Source: Epiperipatus broadwayi (lineage: Eukaryota > Onychophora > Udeonychophora > Euonychophora > Peripatidae). From it: a stretch of DNA of 64,000 nt. The stretch covers positions 770,830-834,829 of the forward strand of contig JAQFVV010000353.1 in NCBI GenBank assembly GCA_028023455.1, in the 5' to 3' direction. Both the position numbers and the translations under genes were made by a program. The notes beneath the pieces are model-generated. The model searched no databases. It was not told the DNA's origin and saw only the letters and a list, made by a program, of their open reading frames with translations. Below are positions 11,631 to 23,189 of this stretch, one piece after another (the first letter of the stretch is position 1; every line of letters begins with the position of its first letter).

Positions 11631-12732
11631 ATTTAAAATAATAGTTATGGCAGTCAATATAAATTTTACTTGGCAAATGGAATATGATCAGATTTATACA
11701 AATATTAATGAATCTTTTCTTGTTTTGAATATGGCTTTTATTATACACAAATTTTAGCTTGTTCAGTACATTATTTGAAGCTCACTATATAAATCTTATT
11801 CAGCCATTCTATTTTTTTTTTTGAAAGCTTTACATATGTTTGCAGAGATCCAAAGATATATCTTTTTATTCATAGACCATGTAAGAAAGTTAATAGTCAA
11901 CTGAGACAAGATTAAGTTATTTTTCTTTATCTACTGTCCAGTAGCTGGATTCTGATCTGCTAATATTGCTGACAGTATTATCCTGTATGGTTTAATTCAC
12001 TGATAGAGTGATGGTGGGCCTAACTGTTTTCAAACTTTATACAAACTCCTTATTTATTTACTCAGACTATTGTCATGTAATTGTAATTGAGATTCTTACC
12101 CACTACCATTTCATCTTTTTATAAACTTTGTTTATTTTTCAGTCTATTTGAAGATATTTTTAAAATTGTTTCAATAATAAAACATAAGTAATACACAACT
12201 ACTAAAGAAATTAACTTGAGTATTTTATCTCTTTTTTTTTCTTACTACCTTTCTACGTGACAATTTGAGTTTGCCTAAATTGAAAAACAATGCTACTAAT
12301 TGTTTGAAAAATAGGTTGACTTTTTCCAATTAAAGTGTTTGTTTTTCAATTAGTCTTTGATTAATTGCTCATTTAATTAATAAATTGAGCAATAAAATAT
12401 AACTTAATTACAATCATATTTTCTTTTTTTCATCTTTGAATAATATTTTTAATTTATAAAAACTGAAGTTTAAAAATGACTCTTATATTTTAAAATATCT
12501 GTTTATAAAGTCTTAAAGTAAAAAAAAAAAAAAACGTTACAAACATAAATTCACTTCATAATGTCCAATTTTGATCTATACATTAATTTCAGTAATATTT
12601 ATTTACATAAAATATTTATTTGAAATATTTATGAATTTTACATATTATAAAGTTTTTATTACATCTCTGACAATTTTAACTCACAACAAAATATCTCACA
12701 CGATCACGATTTCCGAGGCTAATATAAGCTGT
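11631..12732. other. No recognisable feature
   Basis: AT-rich, with several A or T runs. No ORF or repeat that I can relate to others in the window. Confidence 0.5.
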
Positions 12733-13114
12733 CATATGATACCATTTCCAACTTTCTTATACACTTAACAATACTATTTTTGCACCAAAACTTTACTCTT
12801 ACAGTTTTAACTGTCCTGAAGTCATCATATTATATTTATATGGTCAGGTGTATGTTTTTGATTATGTATATAAATATAATGTATTAATTGTATGATTATA
12901 TATCTGGATGTTGTAGCTCTGATGATGACTGATATGGTCAGGCTAAGATGTTATTGATTATGTATATAAATATAATATATTAATTGTATGATTATATATT
13001 TGGATATTATAGTTCTGATGATGACTGCAGGACAGTCAAAACTGTAAGAGTAATGTTTTGGTTTAAAAAATAGTATTATTAAGTGAATAAGAAAGTTGGA
13101 AATGGTATCATATG
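12733..13114. mobile_element. Foldback element with tandem 96-bp units and hammerhead-like cores
   Basis: The ends are inverted copies of about 100 bp (12733-12831 and 13015-13114), beginning CATATGATACCATTTCCAAC. Between them a 96-bp unit is repeated in tandem (from 12860 and from 12956). Each unit contains CTGATGATGACT. A half copy lies at 30270-30345 and a related foldback at 26884-27145. The inverted ends carry the CTGCAGGACAGTC block discussed under the ribozyme entries. Confidence 0.75.
13015..13042 (+). ncRNA. Hammerhead-ribozyme-like core (decayed)
   Basis: CTGATGA is followed by a stem made of GACTG and CAGTC around CAGGA, then AAAAC. This is the hammerhead order CUGANGA, stem II, GAAA. 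The first G of GAAA reads A here. That position follows a C in the related copies (CGAAA), so CpG decay would explain it. The same block appears inverted at 12800-12830. Stems I and III are not convincing, so activity is unlikely in this copy. Confidence 0.35.
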
Positions 13115-13149
13115 TAAATATATAAATCAATACATAAAGAAAGGAGGCA

Positions 13150-13360
13150 GAAAAAAATTTGTATTACTTCCACAAGCTGTCATAACAGGCAAAATCTTTC
13201 ATACAGTACTGCCACCCAGTGCAAGCTAGAGAAATCAATGGATGGAAGGTTTGCTCTTAAAATCCCTATCTAGTGTCTTGTCATCTAATTTTCCCAGACA
13301 AGTTTCTAGCTTGTGCCTTTCAATCAGAAAGGAGCCTTGGATTTGAGAGTACTACATGTT
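13150..13360. mobile_element. Family H hairpin retroposon, one arm
   Basis: It shares the long arm of the full copy: CATACAGTACTGCCAC, CAATGGATG, AAAATCCCTATCTAGTG, CAGACAAGTTTCTAGCTTG and AGGAGCCTTGGAT in the same order as 59490-59645. The second arm and tail are absent. Confidence 0.65.
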
Positions 13361-13777
13361 AATATTGTAATTCTAATTTTACTATTAACAACACTTTTCA
13401 TTATTTGGATTATTGTTTCAAGTTACCAATTGCTTTTATTGAAGACCCATGCCAACCTTTTATTTTTCCTTTTAAATCCATGACCTTTTATACTTTAATT
13501 GCTATGCTTTTTCTCTCTCTTCCTTTGATCGTATAAATTTATTGATGCATATTTTACCTACTTGCTTGTTCATATAACACTAACGCAAAACTAAATGTAT
13601 CTTTATTTATATGATTTTAAAGGAATGTGAGGTAGTGTGGAGATTATTTAATTCATATTTACAAAGATATTACACATAAGAATGAAAAATGTAAATACCT
13701 CCATGTGTTTGTGTGTGTTTAATTAAAAAAACTCAGATCTATTAAACTGTAACTGAGGTTTAAAGTTTATATTTGGG
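13361..13777. other. No recognisable feature
   Basis: AT-rich DNA between two repeat fragments. Confidence 0.45.
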
Positions 13778-13898
13778 CGAAAGATAATCTCTAGTTTAGT
13801 AGATGATTAGTAATAATCATTACTGTATTTATTTGGAGTGGATGGTATCAGAGTTGTAGGGAGACTGAGTTTGACATTTGTAAATCAAAATGTAACTA
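13778..13898 (+). repeat. Dispersed repeat, copy 1 (partner at 56484-56600)
   Basis: It shares TTTAGTAGATGATTAGTAAT, then GGATGGT and a TTTGACA...GTAAAT block with 56484-56600 in the same order. Short tRNA-like features suggest a SINE-derived repeat, but no clear A and B boxes can be set. Confidence 0.6.
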
Positions 13899-14527
13899 CA
13901 TATATATTACTAATAATTTCTTCAGTTTTTCTGTCCTTTACTTTCTATAAATTATTGATTATATCTATTTGAGATTATTAATGTTATATTTTTATGTTCA
14001 CTCATATTGCATCAGAGATATTAAATATTTATTTATATTTGTTTTTTTTTTTATTCATACATTTCATTCTATAAATATATTTATTCTTTTTAAGGTGTTT
14101 TAAAAAATATATTGATGTAAAGTATAAAATAAAATCAAAGAATGATAATATTAAATACATATTAATCTTCTTATCCAGTATTATTATATTTTTATATATA
14201 GAATAAAAATATGTAGATATTATATATATAGCTTTTTGATAAAAAAACATTCCTTTGGGAATTAATATTTTCTGTACATATATAAACTAATAAAATTAAT
14301 AGAACTTAAATATATTATAAGCATTTATTCACAAAAATAAAAATAGTTGTGTCAAAAAGCTAAAAAATTAATTTATCATAAAAAATATGGATATACTGTT
14401 ATTTCATATATAAAAATATGATAATAATTAAATAACAATCAGAGCATGTTTTCATTATTTTATTTCATTTTATAGGGTATATGAAGACTTTCTGAAGAAG
14501 TTCAATGCACATTACTGGATTGAAACA

Positions 14528-15494
<967 letters not shown>

Positions 15495-16305
15495 ACTTGA
15501 ACTCATGTATCTACAACTATCCACTCTACCTTATACAACCAATACACATGACCACATACATGCAAAAATATAATGATCTCTAATATAATTATATTATGCT
15601 GAACCAGCACTCATCAGTTGGTCCAGATCAGCATCTCCCATACATGTATACAATTAGTGCTCAGTTTGTATTAAGATAGAAATTCTTAAAACTTTAATGA
15701 ACAAGCTTCAATTTTCTCCACCCTCCAACTCTTCAGTCATCTATATCATTGAAAATCCAAGATGGAACTCTCAATTCCCTTGTTGATGGAATATTACTAT
15801 AGAGAACTTGAAAGTCTGAGTTTAAATCCCTTCTAATTACATTAGGTTAGTATAGATAATATACATGTATTTAAATATTACATATTCAGCCTATATTCTG
15901 CCCATTTCTCTTCAATATATTTAAATGGACATATTAAGGTCCTATATGTGAGGGGTCAGAATAACTTAAAGTCAACATGGGTATGACAATAATATTGGTA
16001 TCAACAAGAGTTTTGAGCATTCAATCCTCAGAATATCAATGATATAGATGGCTGAAGAGTTGGGGGGAAGGAGAAAATCAAAGTTTGACCATTAAAGTTT
16101 AAAGATTTGCTATCTTAATATAAACTGAGCATTGACTGTATAAGTGTGTGGGAGATGGTGATCTGGACTAATTGATGAGTGCTGGTTCAGCACAGAAAAT
16201 ATGTAAATTGAAGATCATTTATTTTTTTCACATGTGTGCAGTCATACATATCAGTTGTATAAGATGGAGTGGACAGTTGTAGGAAGCCTGAAAGTCTGAG
16301 TTTAA
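15495..16305. mobile_element. Large foldback element with tRNA-like SINE ends
   Basis: Two ~300-bp arms (about 15495-15788 and 15999-16305) are inverted copies. Both contain GAACCAGCACTCATCA, CCAACTCTTCAG and CATCTATATCATTGA. The outer end of each arm is a tRNA-like segment with the box-B-like GAGTTTAAATCCC. A third such segment lies in the spacer (15805-15895). A single arm of the same family occurs at 58505-58760 and part of it at 56400-56470. This may be two SINE-like copies inserted head to head or a true foldback transposon. Confidence 0.7.
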
Positions 16306-16376
16306 GTCCCTTCTAACTATATTAAGTTTAGTATAGATAAATATACATGTATTTAAATATTATATATTAAAGACAT
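16240..16376 (+). mobile_element. tRNA-like SINE family C copy
   Basis: GTATAAGATGGAGTGG (box-A-like) is followed ~45 bp later by GAGTTTAAGTCCC (box-B-like), then a tail with TAGTATAGATAAATATACATG. Copies sharing this tail occur at 15805-15895, 20598-20668 and 48020-48140. There is no A-tail, and the end is TA-rich. Confidence 0.6.
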
Positions 16377-19189
16377 ATTTTGCGGATTCATCTGCAAAAT
16401 ATGTCCTTTATATTTGTAACCCATGAAAACATTCATATGGACATATATAATATTTTGAAACACACAATAACTATATTATTTCAGCCACATTCCTTCTTTA
16501 AATAAACAAGTCTGATTTTTTGTAGCCCATTAAAAAGGAATTTCAAAGATAAGTGTGATTGAAATAATATACCCATGGGACATTTCAAATATTTTATATA
16601 AATTTCAGTTGGCATTACGCATTGTTTCTATTAGTATATATATATATGTGTGTGTGTGTGTAAAAAATTCTATAAGGGATAAATAAATAACACTAGCATT
16701 ATTACATATTTGTGGTGTTTAATTAATTAATTATATATTTAAATTGATATTTTTGTTTAAATTGAAGTTTGCCAGCTATATTTGTTTTAATTATCCATTT
16801 ACAGGGGAATCAAACAAATCTTGTAAACAATATAGCTGACTGCAAGCTATCATTTTTTTTTTTTTTAACATGATTCTAAAAACTGAAAGTAAGTACAAAA
16901 AATTACAAATAATTCTAATTAAAGGAAGTAACTAATGAAAAAGCTGGTCAAAGAAAGTATAGTAAAGTAGTGTTACAAATGTGGCTTCTTTATGTCAGTG
17001 GATAAAAATCCTTAATAACATGCATCATGGTCATATCATCATCACAAATACATCTTCATCTTTATGCAGTCACCACAACATAAAGTTTACTAAATAGAAA
17101 TTGAAGTGTTGTCTCACAGTTCCCATATGCTTTTTGTTTCTTCCATCATGGGAAGATTGCAAATTTTAAACATTTCCACAAAAAAAGTAGTAAAGTAAAA
17201 GCTCAAAACTAATAAACTAAATGTAATAAAATGTTACCAAATAATGACAACAATGTTTACAATGTGTTTATGTTGATAAGCTATCACACGCATAAAGAAA
17301 TTATTAATTATATGTTGTGAAATGGAATTTATCAGCCATTTAGTAATATTTTTTAAAAGTAATAGTAATCTATAATTCATTTTCTTAATATTGTTTAATT
17401 TAATAAGTAATATATGTTTTGGTAAAATATTTTTGAGAAAGTAAATATAAAGAAATGAGAGCCCCTGAAAATGGATAACTAAAACAAACATAGCTGGTGA
17501 ACTTCCATCGTACAGTTTCTAAAAAAGTAGCTTTAAATATTTATTTCTAAATAAAATTAATTAATAATAACTTGTAAACCAATACAAAGGAATCTTTAAT
17601 TAAATTAAGGCTAAGTTTGCATTCAAGTTTTGAGATTATATTGAACATTGCAAATGTATTCGTATGAAATTGGATTGCTATTTCTGATGAAGTTGTAACT
17701 ATCGTGATTTCATTGGCAGAAACACATGTCTAGAAAGGAACTGGTTGATTTTTCCATCAAACACTATTGCTTGAAACATCAGAAAGTGATATTATAGAAT
17801 ATATATAAATTAGATGCTAATGCATAAAATATGAACTATATCTATCATTAATTATTTCTGCAGTGTTACCTTTGTTAAACACAATCTTTAGATAAAACAA
17901 TCAACTGCTTTATTCAGATTTGTGTTTGAGACAGACAGTTCTGTAAAATAATTAACAGATATAATTCATATTATATATGTGTGTGTGTGTTTGTTTACAT
18001 AAAGTTCTTTTGGGTTTAAAGCATGTATTATTTTGTTTAAATTCTTGATGGTTCGATGAAATATCATTCAACTTTGTGAAGGTGAAGGTTGACACAGCAG
18101 GAATTTAAGCAAAATAATACATGGTTACATGGTTTAAGCTAAAAAATATTTTATGTGCATCATATAACCATAAAAATATTAAATGTAATATAATAATAAG
18201 TGTAATAATGCTCAAGGCTAAATGGGTTTGTTGTCTTGATAACAGTTTGAAATTGTTGATTGTTATTGATATTGGGATTGTCTAAGTGTTGACTGTTTTT
18301 TAATGATTAAATATAATATATATATATTAAAAGTTTAATTATACTATATACAAATATGTGCATATTAGTTATGCCAATTCATGACAAGTATACATTTATA
18401 CTATCAGACATATAAAATGCTATGGAAATTAAATGGGTATCCAGCTATTGTGAGCTGGAAAATAAATCCTAAGTTAATCCGTGTTGATTGTATTGAAATT
18501 ATGGGCATAAAAACAAAAAATATCTTTATTATATAATAAACATTTTATAACTAAAGCTATAATTGTCATACTTCTATAGACACTCAAATCTATAATTTAC
18601 TTTTATTTTTTAATCGTTTTATTTTGTTCTTGATATAATTATTAGTGAAAGTCTATTTTCTAATAATGATAAAATAACTAAAATTACAGTAGATTTTAAA
18701 TTATAGCAAGGACTGGCATAATAAAATAATATCTATTATTTTTTAAGGAGTACATAAACTTGCACTCCGTCAACCTCCCCCCCCCCTTTCCGCTTACAAA
18801 TCGTGAATATATTCTCATAATGCTTAATTATTACATATTAATTAAAATAAAAATACAATTACAGCTTTGAATTTTTTTTTATTATTTTTGAATAATGTAT
18901 TCATATAGTCATTTACTTTGGAGGTCAAATATCATTTAAGAGCCAAAGTGACAGGTTGCAAATAACCATTATGCTCAATTAATATAGTTTGCATTTATGG
19001 CAATTAAATGTGACATGAGACTATCTTGCGGCTGAGGGTCTTTAACTTATTTAATGAAATTTGGATTATATCAAGAATACATGTTCACCATATATACGTG
19101 ATTTTTATTATTGAAACCGCATTTAATCATTATAATATTATATACCTGTATAAAATGTATAATATATATAATACATTTTATATAACACT
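16377..19189. other. 2.8 kb without recognisable genes
   Basis: AT-rich. Contains a (TA)n(TG)n tract at 16634-16660, another at 17975-17992, a C-run at about 18777-18786, and an 85-codon minus frame (17234-17491) with no motif. An inverted repeat of ~17 bp lies near 19150-19187. Confidence 0.45.
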
Positions 19190-19300
19190 TTAAATGGATA
19201 TATATGTCTTAGATCATTATAATGATTTTAATGAGCATATGAATAATTTTGTAACTTGTCAAATATATAATGCTAAGAATATGAACCTATTCATGGAACA
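19190..19300 (+). repeat. Dispersed repeat resembling a LINE endonuclease fragment, copy 1
   Basis: It shares GATTTTAATGAGCA and the following ~60 bp with 44515-44600. The plus frame reads DFNEH, close to the GDFN motif of APE-type LINE endonucleases. The copy at 44515 keeps GDFNEH. The similarity stops after about 100 bp. Confidence 0.35.
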
Positions 19301-19380
19301 AAAAGAATCATTTTTATCTGACAAAGTAGATTGCCATTGTTTCTTTGAGTATCTAGCTTGTGAATTACTTTAATAATGCT

Positions 19381-19481
19381 TTTTTTTTCATGTGTTATAG
19401 CATCGGCCGGGAAGCGAACCCGCTAACCCGGGACAACTGCTTGTAAGGCAGCTGTGCTGACCTCTCGACCACCAACGCTTG
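19381..19481 (-). mobile_element. tRNA-Gly-derived SINE
   Basis: Minus strand: the head begins GCGTTGGTGGTCGAGAGG and contains GGGTTCGCTTCCCGGCCGAT, then GCTATAACACATG and an A-tail (T-run 19381-19388). The flanks share an imperfect repeat, TACTTTAATAATGC versus TACTTTAGTAATGC, consistent with a target duplication. Confidence 0.85.
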
Positions 19482-21207
19482 ACTACTTTAGTAATGCATT
19501 TCTTTTGTGAATAGGTTTATTTTACATAAATATAAATTTTACAATCTTTCCTATGCCAATATTAGATGAAAAAATCAACCAAACTCTGCTAGATTGGTTG
19601 ATTTTTGATCAATTATTACCAGTTGTAAGATCATAAAATTTCTAAAAATAATAGAAGTCAAATTAACTTATTCAAAATTGTTTATTAGGAATGTGTTTAA
19701 TTAGTTATATATAATAGAATACCTCCAGTATTTTAATATATATATAATATTCGAGATTAATACTCTTGCCATTGTACAATAAATATTTTTAAATATTCTC
19801 TAACTCAGCATAAGACGATAATTAACAAGAGAGTTTTTTTTTAAATATTTATTGTATTATGATAAAAGCCTTAATTTTGAATATTATATATATGTACATG
19901 TATATATAGAATTTGAAAGAATATATATAATTGTAAGATCCCTTCCTCCCCACTTTTAAAAAAATTTCAATATGTAATTTTTTTTTTTTTTAATGTTTTG
20001 GTTAAAATATTAAAAAATTATCTGATTTCTGTTTGTTTACTACTGAGTAACAAATTGTTAGCTATTGTAATGTTAAAGAAAATATTGACAAATATATAGA
20101 TCATGATTAAATAATTAAAGAATTTAATAACAATATTGAAAAAGAAAATCTAAATTATAGTTTTTTTTAATATTTATTTATAGCCTAATAAACTAGTTCT
20201 ATTATATTGATTACGCGTTTTTATTCAAAATAAAATTATTTCTAAAAAGCAAAAGAAAGATGTATCCAATATATATATAAAGATAAACAATTAAAGGACT
20301 AAATATATGTAATACCCTGAGAATTAATCTCAGCTATTACATATCTTAACATATTTAGCGTTGAATCTTTACTGCAAATTTATAAAAATGGGAACAAATT
20401 TCTTTTTGTGTGTGTGAAATAGGCATGACAATCAATTTAAAGTAATTTGCAATATGTATCTTGAGTGATTTAATATTTCCTCTTGTAGTTAAAATTGTTC
20501 AAGATATTCCTCTATAAATCAATGTAGACAGCACTAAAAAAAATAGTGGTTCGTTTATTGCACATATTGTAAAATACGTCGTTAGAGGGCAAATATCAGT
20601 CTGAGTTCAAATCCCTTCTAATTACATTAAGTTCGTATAGAAAATATATTAATATTTAAATATTACAAATAAAAGTAGCTATTTATATTCTTTGAATATT
20701 TCATCAAAATTTGATATTTTCAATTATTATAAAAACAGAATCCTATACTTTTCATGAAAATAATTTCATGAAAAAGAAAAAGAATTGAGAGATTTGCAAA
20801 AAAAAAAAAAGATTAATAAATAAAACAAATCAGTAAAACTCAATTGGCATCCCATATACCACATGGTAGTCTTTTAGCCTATTTATTTAAGGTCTTTTAA
20901 CTTGTTCTGCAGGGAACTTTTTTATCTGAAAGATTTCAACACTATATCTAATTGTAGTCATCTAATAATTCTATTTTAAGGCATATTGTCATAATGAAAG
21001 CCATCATAATGGCATTTCTTTATGGTGTCTTTAGAAGATATAATCCTTATTGTTATAAATAAAATATGCTTTTCTCATTTTAATTTATTATAAAATACTT
21101 TTTATGAAGTCTGTTACTCTTCATCTTAGTCACACTCAAAAAGTTAAAGAATATATCAATGTTCTTATGATTTTGCCATTATATTTTTATAAAAATCTTG
21201 CAGAAGT
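19482..21207. other. Mostly featureless, with a SINE family C fragment
   Basis: At 20598-20668 lies a family C tail: GAGTTCAAATCCC, CTTCTAATTACATTAAGTT, then TA-rich sequence. The rest of the stretch is AT-rich with homopolymer runs and no supported gene. Confidence 0.5.
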
Positions 21208-21210
21208 CAA

Positions 21211-21305
21211 GCATTGGTGGTCAAGAGGTCAGTGCGACTGCCTTATGAGCAGCCCGGGTTGCGGGTTCACTTCCCAGCCGATGCTATGACACATGAAAAA
21301 AAAAA
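21211..21305 (+). mobile_element. tRNA-Gly-derived SINE
   Basis: The head starts GCATTGGTGGTCAAGAGG, has a GGGTTCACTTCCC box B and ends CAGCCGATGCT, followed by ATGACACATG and an A-tail. The anticodon loop has mutated. No sharp target duplication is visible. Confidence 0.85.
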
Positions 21306-21795
21306 CAATAAATAAAAAAATTTCCTGTATATAAGAAACTCAAACATTCCATAATAAAAATTTTGGAGAGAATTATTTGAAATGATGGTTAATTTAATGT
21401 TGAGTTTATTCCAAGTGTTAAATATTATTCACAATATTAGTTGATTTGGTTTTAAAAAATTTCAAGATCCATTTTCATTGTATACAAAATATTTGCTATT
21501 TTTTTGTTACATTGTCATTTTAATTTGTTTAAATGCTTTACATTTCATATCACATTTTGCAAGAGTTTGATCTATTAATAAGTCATTCTGTGTGAGAATG
21601 AATAAGGCTCTTGCATCAGGAGCAAAACTAAATAGGATACAAAAGAAAGATTAAATTAAAGCTAATGTTTTTAGTTATATGTTTTAATATATATATGTAA
21701 AATAAATAAAAATATCCGTTAATTAAAAAATAATATTGTAATTATAATTGAAATAATATTTTTAAACGGTTTATAAACAATTCAAACAATCTTTA
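21306..21795. other. Sequence downstream of the Penelope-like element
   Basis: AT-rich with no gene. It may hold the remaining 3' part of the Penelope-like element, but no boundary is visible. Confidence 0.4.
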
Positions 21796-21845
21796 AATCC
21801 GCAGAAGTACTTTCGGTTACTTTCAAACCTGCCTCAACTGCTATT
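21796..21845 (-). ncRNA. Hammerhead-like motif at the 3' side of the Penelope-like ORF
   Basis: Minus strand, in order: GCAG (half of stem I), TTGAGGC in place of CUGANGA, stem II GGTT/AACC, GAAA, the palindrome AGTACT (stem III of the short type known to work as dimers), T at the expected cleavage position, and CTGC (other half of stem I). The catalytic CUGANGA has two changes, so it is probably inactive. Penelope-like elements are known to carry type I hammerheads, and this motif sits 34 bp past the ORF stop. A matching GAAGTACTTTTGG block recurs at 32850-32864. Confidence 0.4.
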
Positions 21846-21878
21846 AAATTCAAAAACTAAAAGCGGAAGCAAACGTCA

Positions 21879-23165
21879 TCAATTCAAATTCCACGAATCT
21901 CGTATTTTAATGTTAGAAGCTTGTCGATTTATCAAATGTGTTTTATTCCTGTTTATAAAAATTGCCTCTTTAATTTTTCTTTTACTATGGTTTCTCTCTT
22001 CATGAAGAATTTTCACATTTTCAAAATTAAATTTAAATTTATGTTTACATGTTTTTTCATGATCAAAGAAAACTGAAGAAGATATTAAATCACCATTATT
22101 TTTATTTTTTACACGCTTATATAACAATTCGTGTTCCTTCAATCTTTTCTCAATGTTGCACCTAGATTCACCTATATATGATAGCATACAATCACAAAAA
22201 ATTTGATATATGACATTACTTTTTTGCTTGATAGGTATGACATCCTTAGAATTATTAACTAATTTGTTAATATTGTTTGGAACGTAGAATGAAACATTAA
22301 ATACATTCTTATATAAATCCTTAAAAAATTTTACTTGTGGATTTGAAATAAATGGAATAGATATCCATTTTTTATTATTAATCTTCATTTCTTTTAAATT
22401 ATAATTTTTTTTAAATTGACTTAAAGTATTGTTTATTTGTTCCATTTTATAACCAACATCAAGCAATTCCTTGAGAAATATCTCAATATTTTTCAATTTA
22501 TCACTTTGGTAACGACATAAATTTTCATTTCGAAACAAAAAAGATTTAAAACTTGCCATCTTATGCATCATTGGTACTTTTGATTTAAAATTTATATATC
22601 CTCTTTTTTGCAATGGCTTAATTATTAGTTTATAATTTAATATACTGTTATCTCTTGTGATCATTAAATCTAAATAGTTAATCTTATAATCCTGTTCTTT
22701 TTCAATAGTCCATTTCAAGCCATTCAATTTATTTAATTCCTCTATAAGCAAATTTATACTATTAATGTTTCCACAGACAAAAACATCATCCACATATCTT
22801 TTGTAAATTTTAATATCTCCAAGAATACACATATTTAAAATATTACTCTCATATGTAGATAAAACGAAATTGCAAACTTGTGCAACTACAGGCAATCCCA
22901 TAGGCCAACCTTTGGTCATTTTATAATATTGACCTTCAAAAGATGCAACAATGTTATCATTAAAAAATTTTAAAGAGTCAATGATAAATTTTATCATATA
23001 TTTACAAATATTTTTATTTTTTAATGCATGTTCAATTATTTTTATGGAATTCATTCTATCAATAGATCCATACATTTCTGTAACATCCAATGAAGCAATA
23101 ATATCATTTTCATCAATAATTAAATTTTTAATACTATTTACAAAATATTTTCTACAAGAAAAAAT
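21879..23165 (-). CDS. Penelope-like element reverse transcriptase with GIY-YIG endonuclease, 5'-truncated
   Basis: The open minus-strand frame spans 428 codons, from just after a stop at 23168-23166 to the stop at 21879. Position numbers below count from the TTG codon at 23090. Reverse transcriptase motifs: DVTEMYGSI at about 2-10, GWPMG at 61-65 where Penelope elements have a G.PMG-type motif, and the catalytic YVDD at 99-102. The C-terminal GIY-YIG nuclease has VIY at 293-295, YIGES at 305-309, the Arg at 316 and the catalytic Glu near 375. A Cys-His cluster (C299, C301, C348, H350) lies around and inside it. A full Penelope protein is roughly twice this length, so the N-terminal half of the reverse transcriptase is missing. 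There is no internal stop, so the copy is fairly young. Its likely role was target-primed integration of its own RNA in the nucleus. Confidence 0.9.
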   Translation of the reverse strand: MFSCRKYFVNSIKNLIIDENDIIASLDVTEMYGSIDRMNSIKIIEHALKNKNICKYMIKFIIDSLKFFNDNIVASFEGQYYKMTKGWPMGLPVVAQVCNFVLSTYESNILNMCILGDIKIYKRYVDDVFVCGNINSINLLIEELNKLNGLKWTIEKEQDYKINYLDLMITRDNSILNYKLIIKPLQKRGYINFKSKVPMMHKMASFKSFLFRNENLCRYQSDKLKNIEIFLKELLDVGYKMEQINNTLSQFKKNYNLKEMKINNKKWISIPFISNPQVKFFKDLYKNVFNVSFYVPNNINKLVNNSKDVIPIKQKSNVIYQIFCDCMLSYIGESRCNIEKRLKEHELLYKRVKNKNNGDLISSSVFFDHEKTCKHKFKFNFENVKILHEERNHSKRKIKEAIFINRNKTHLINRQASNIKIRDSWNLN

Positions 23166-23189
23166 TCAATCCAGAATCACTTTGTAAAA

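Noticed and set aside
17680-17735. CTGATGA followed ~30 bp later by GAAAC, considered as another hammerhead core
   Set aside because: No complementary stem II can be formed between the two boxes, and there is no repeated copy in the window.
18765-18790. C-run as part of a regulatory or G-quadruplex site
   Set aside because: A single homopolymer run without further G/C tracts cannot form a quadruplex.
22951-23187. 78-codon plus-strand frame
   Set aside because: Antisense to the Penelope reverse transcriptase frame.
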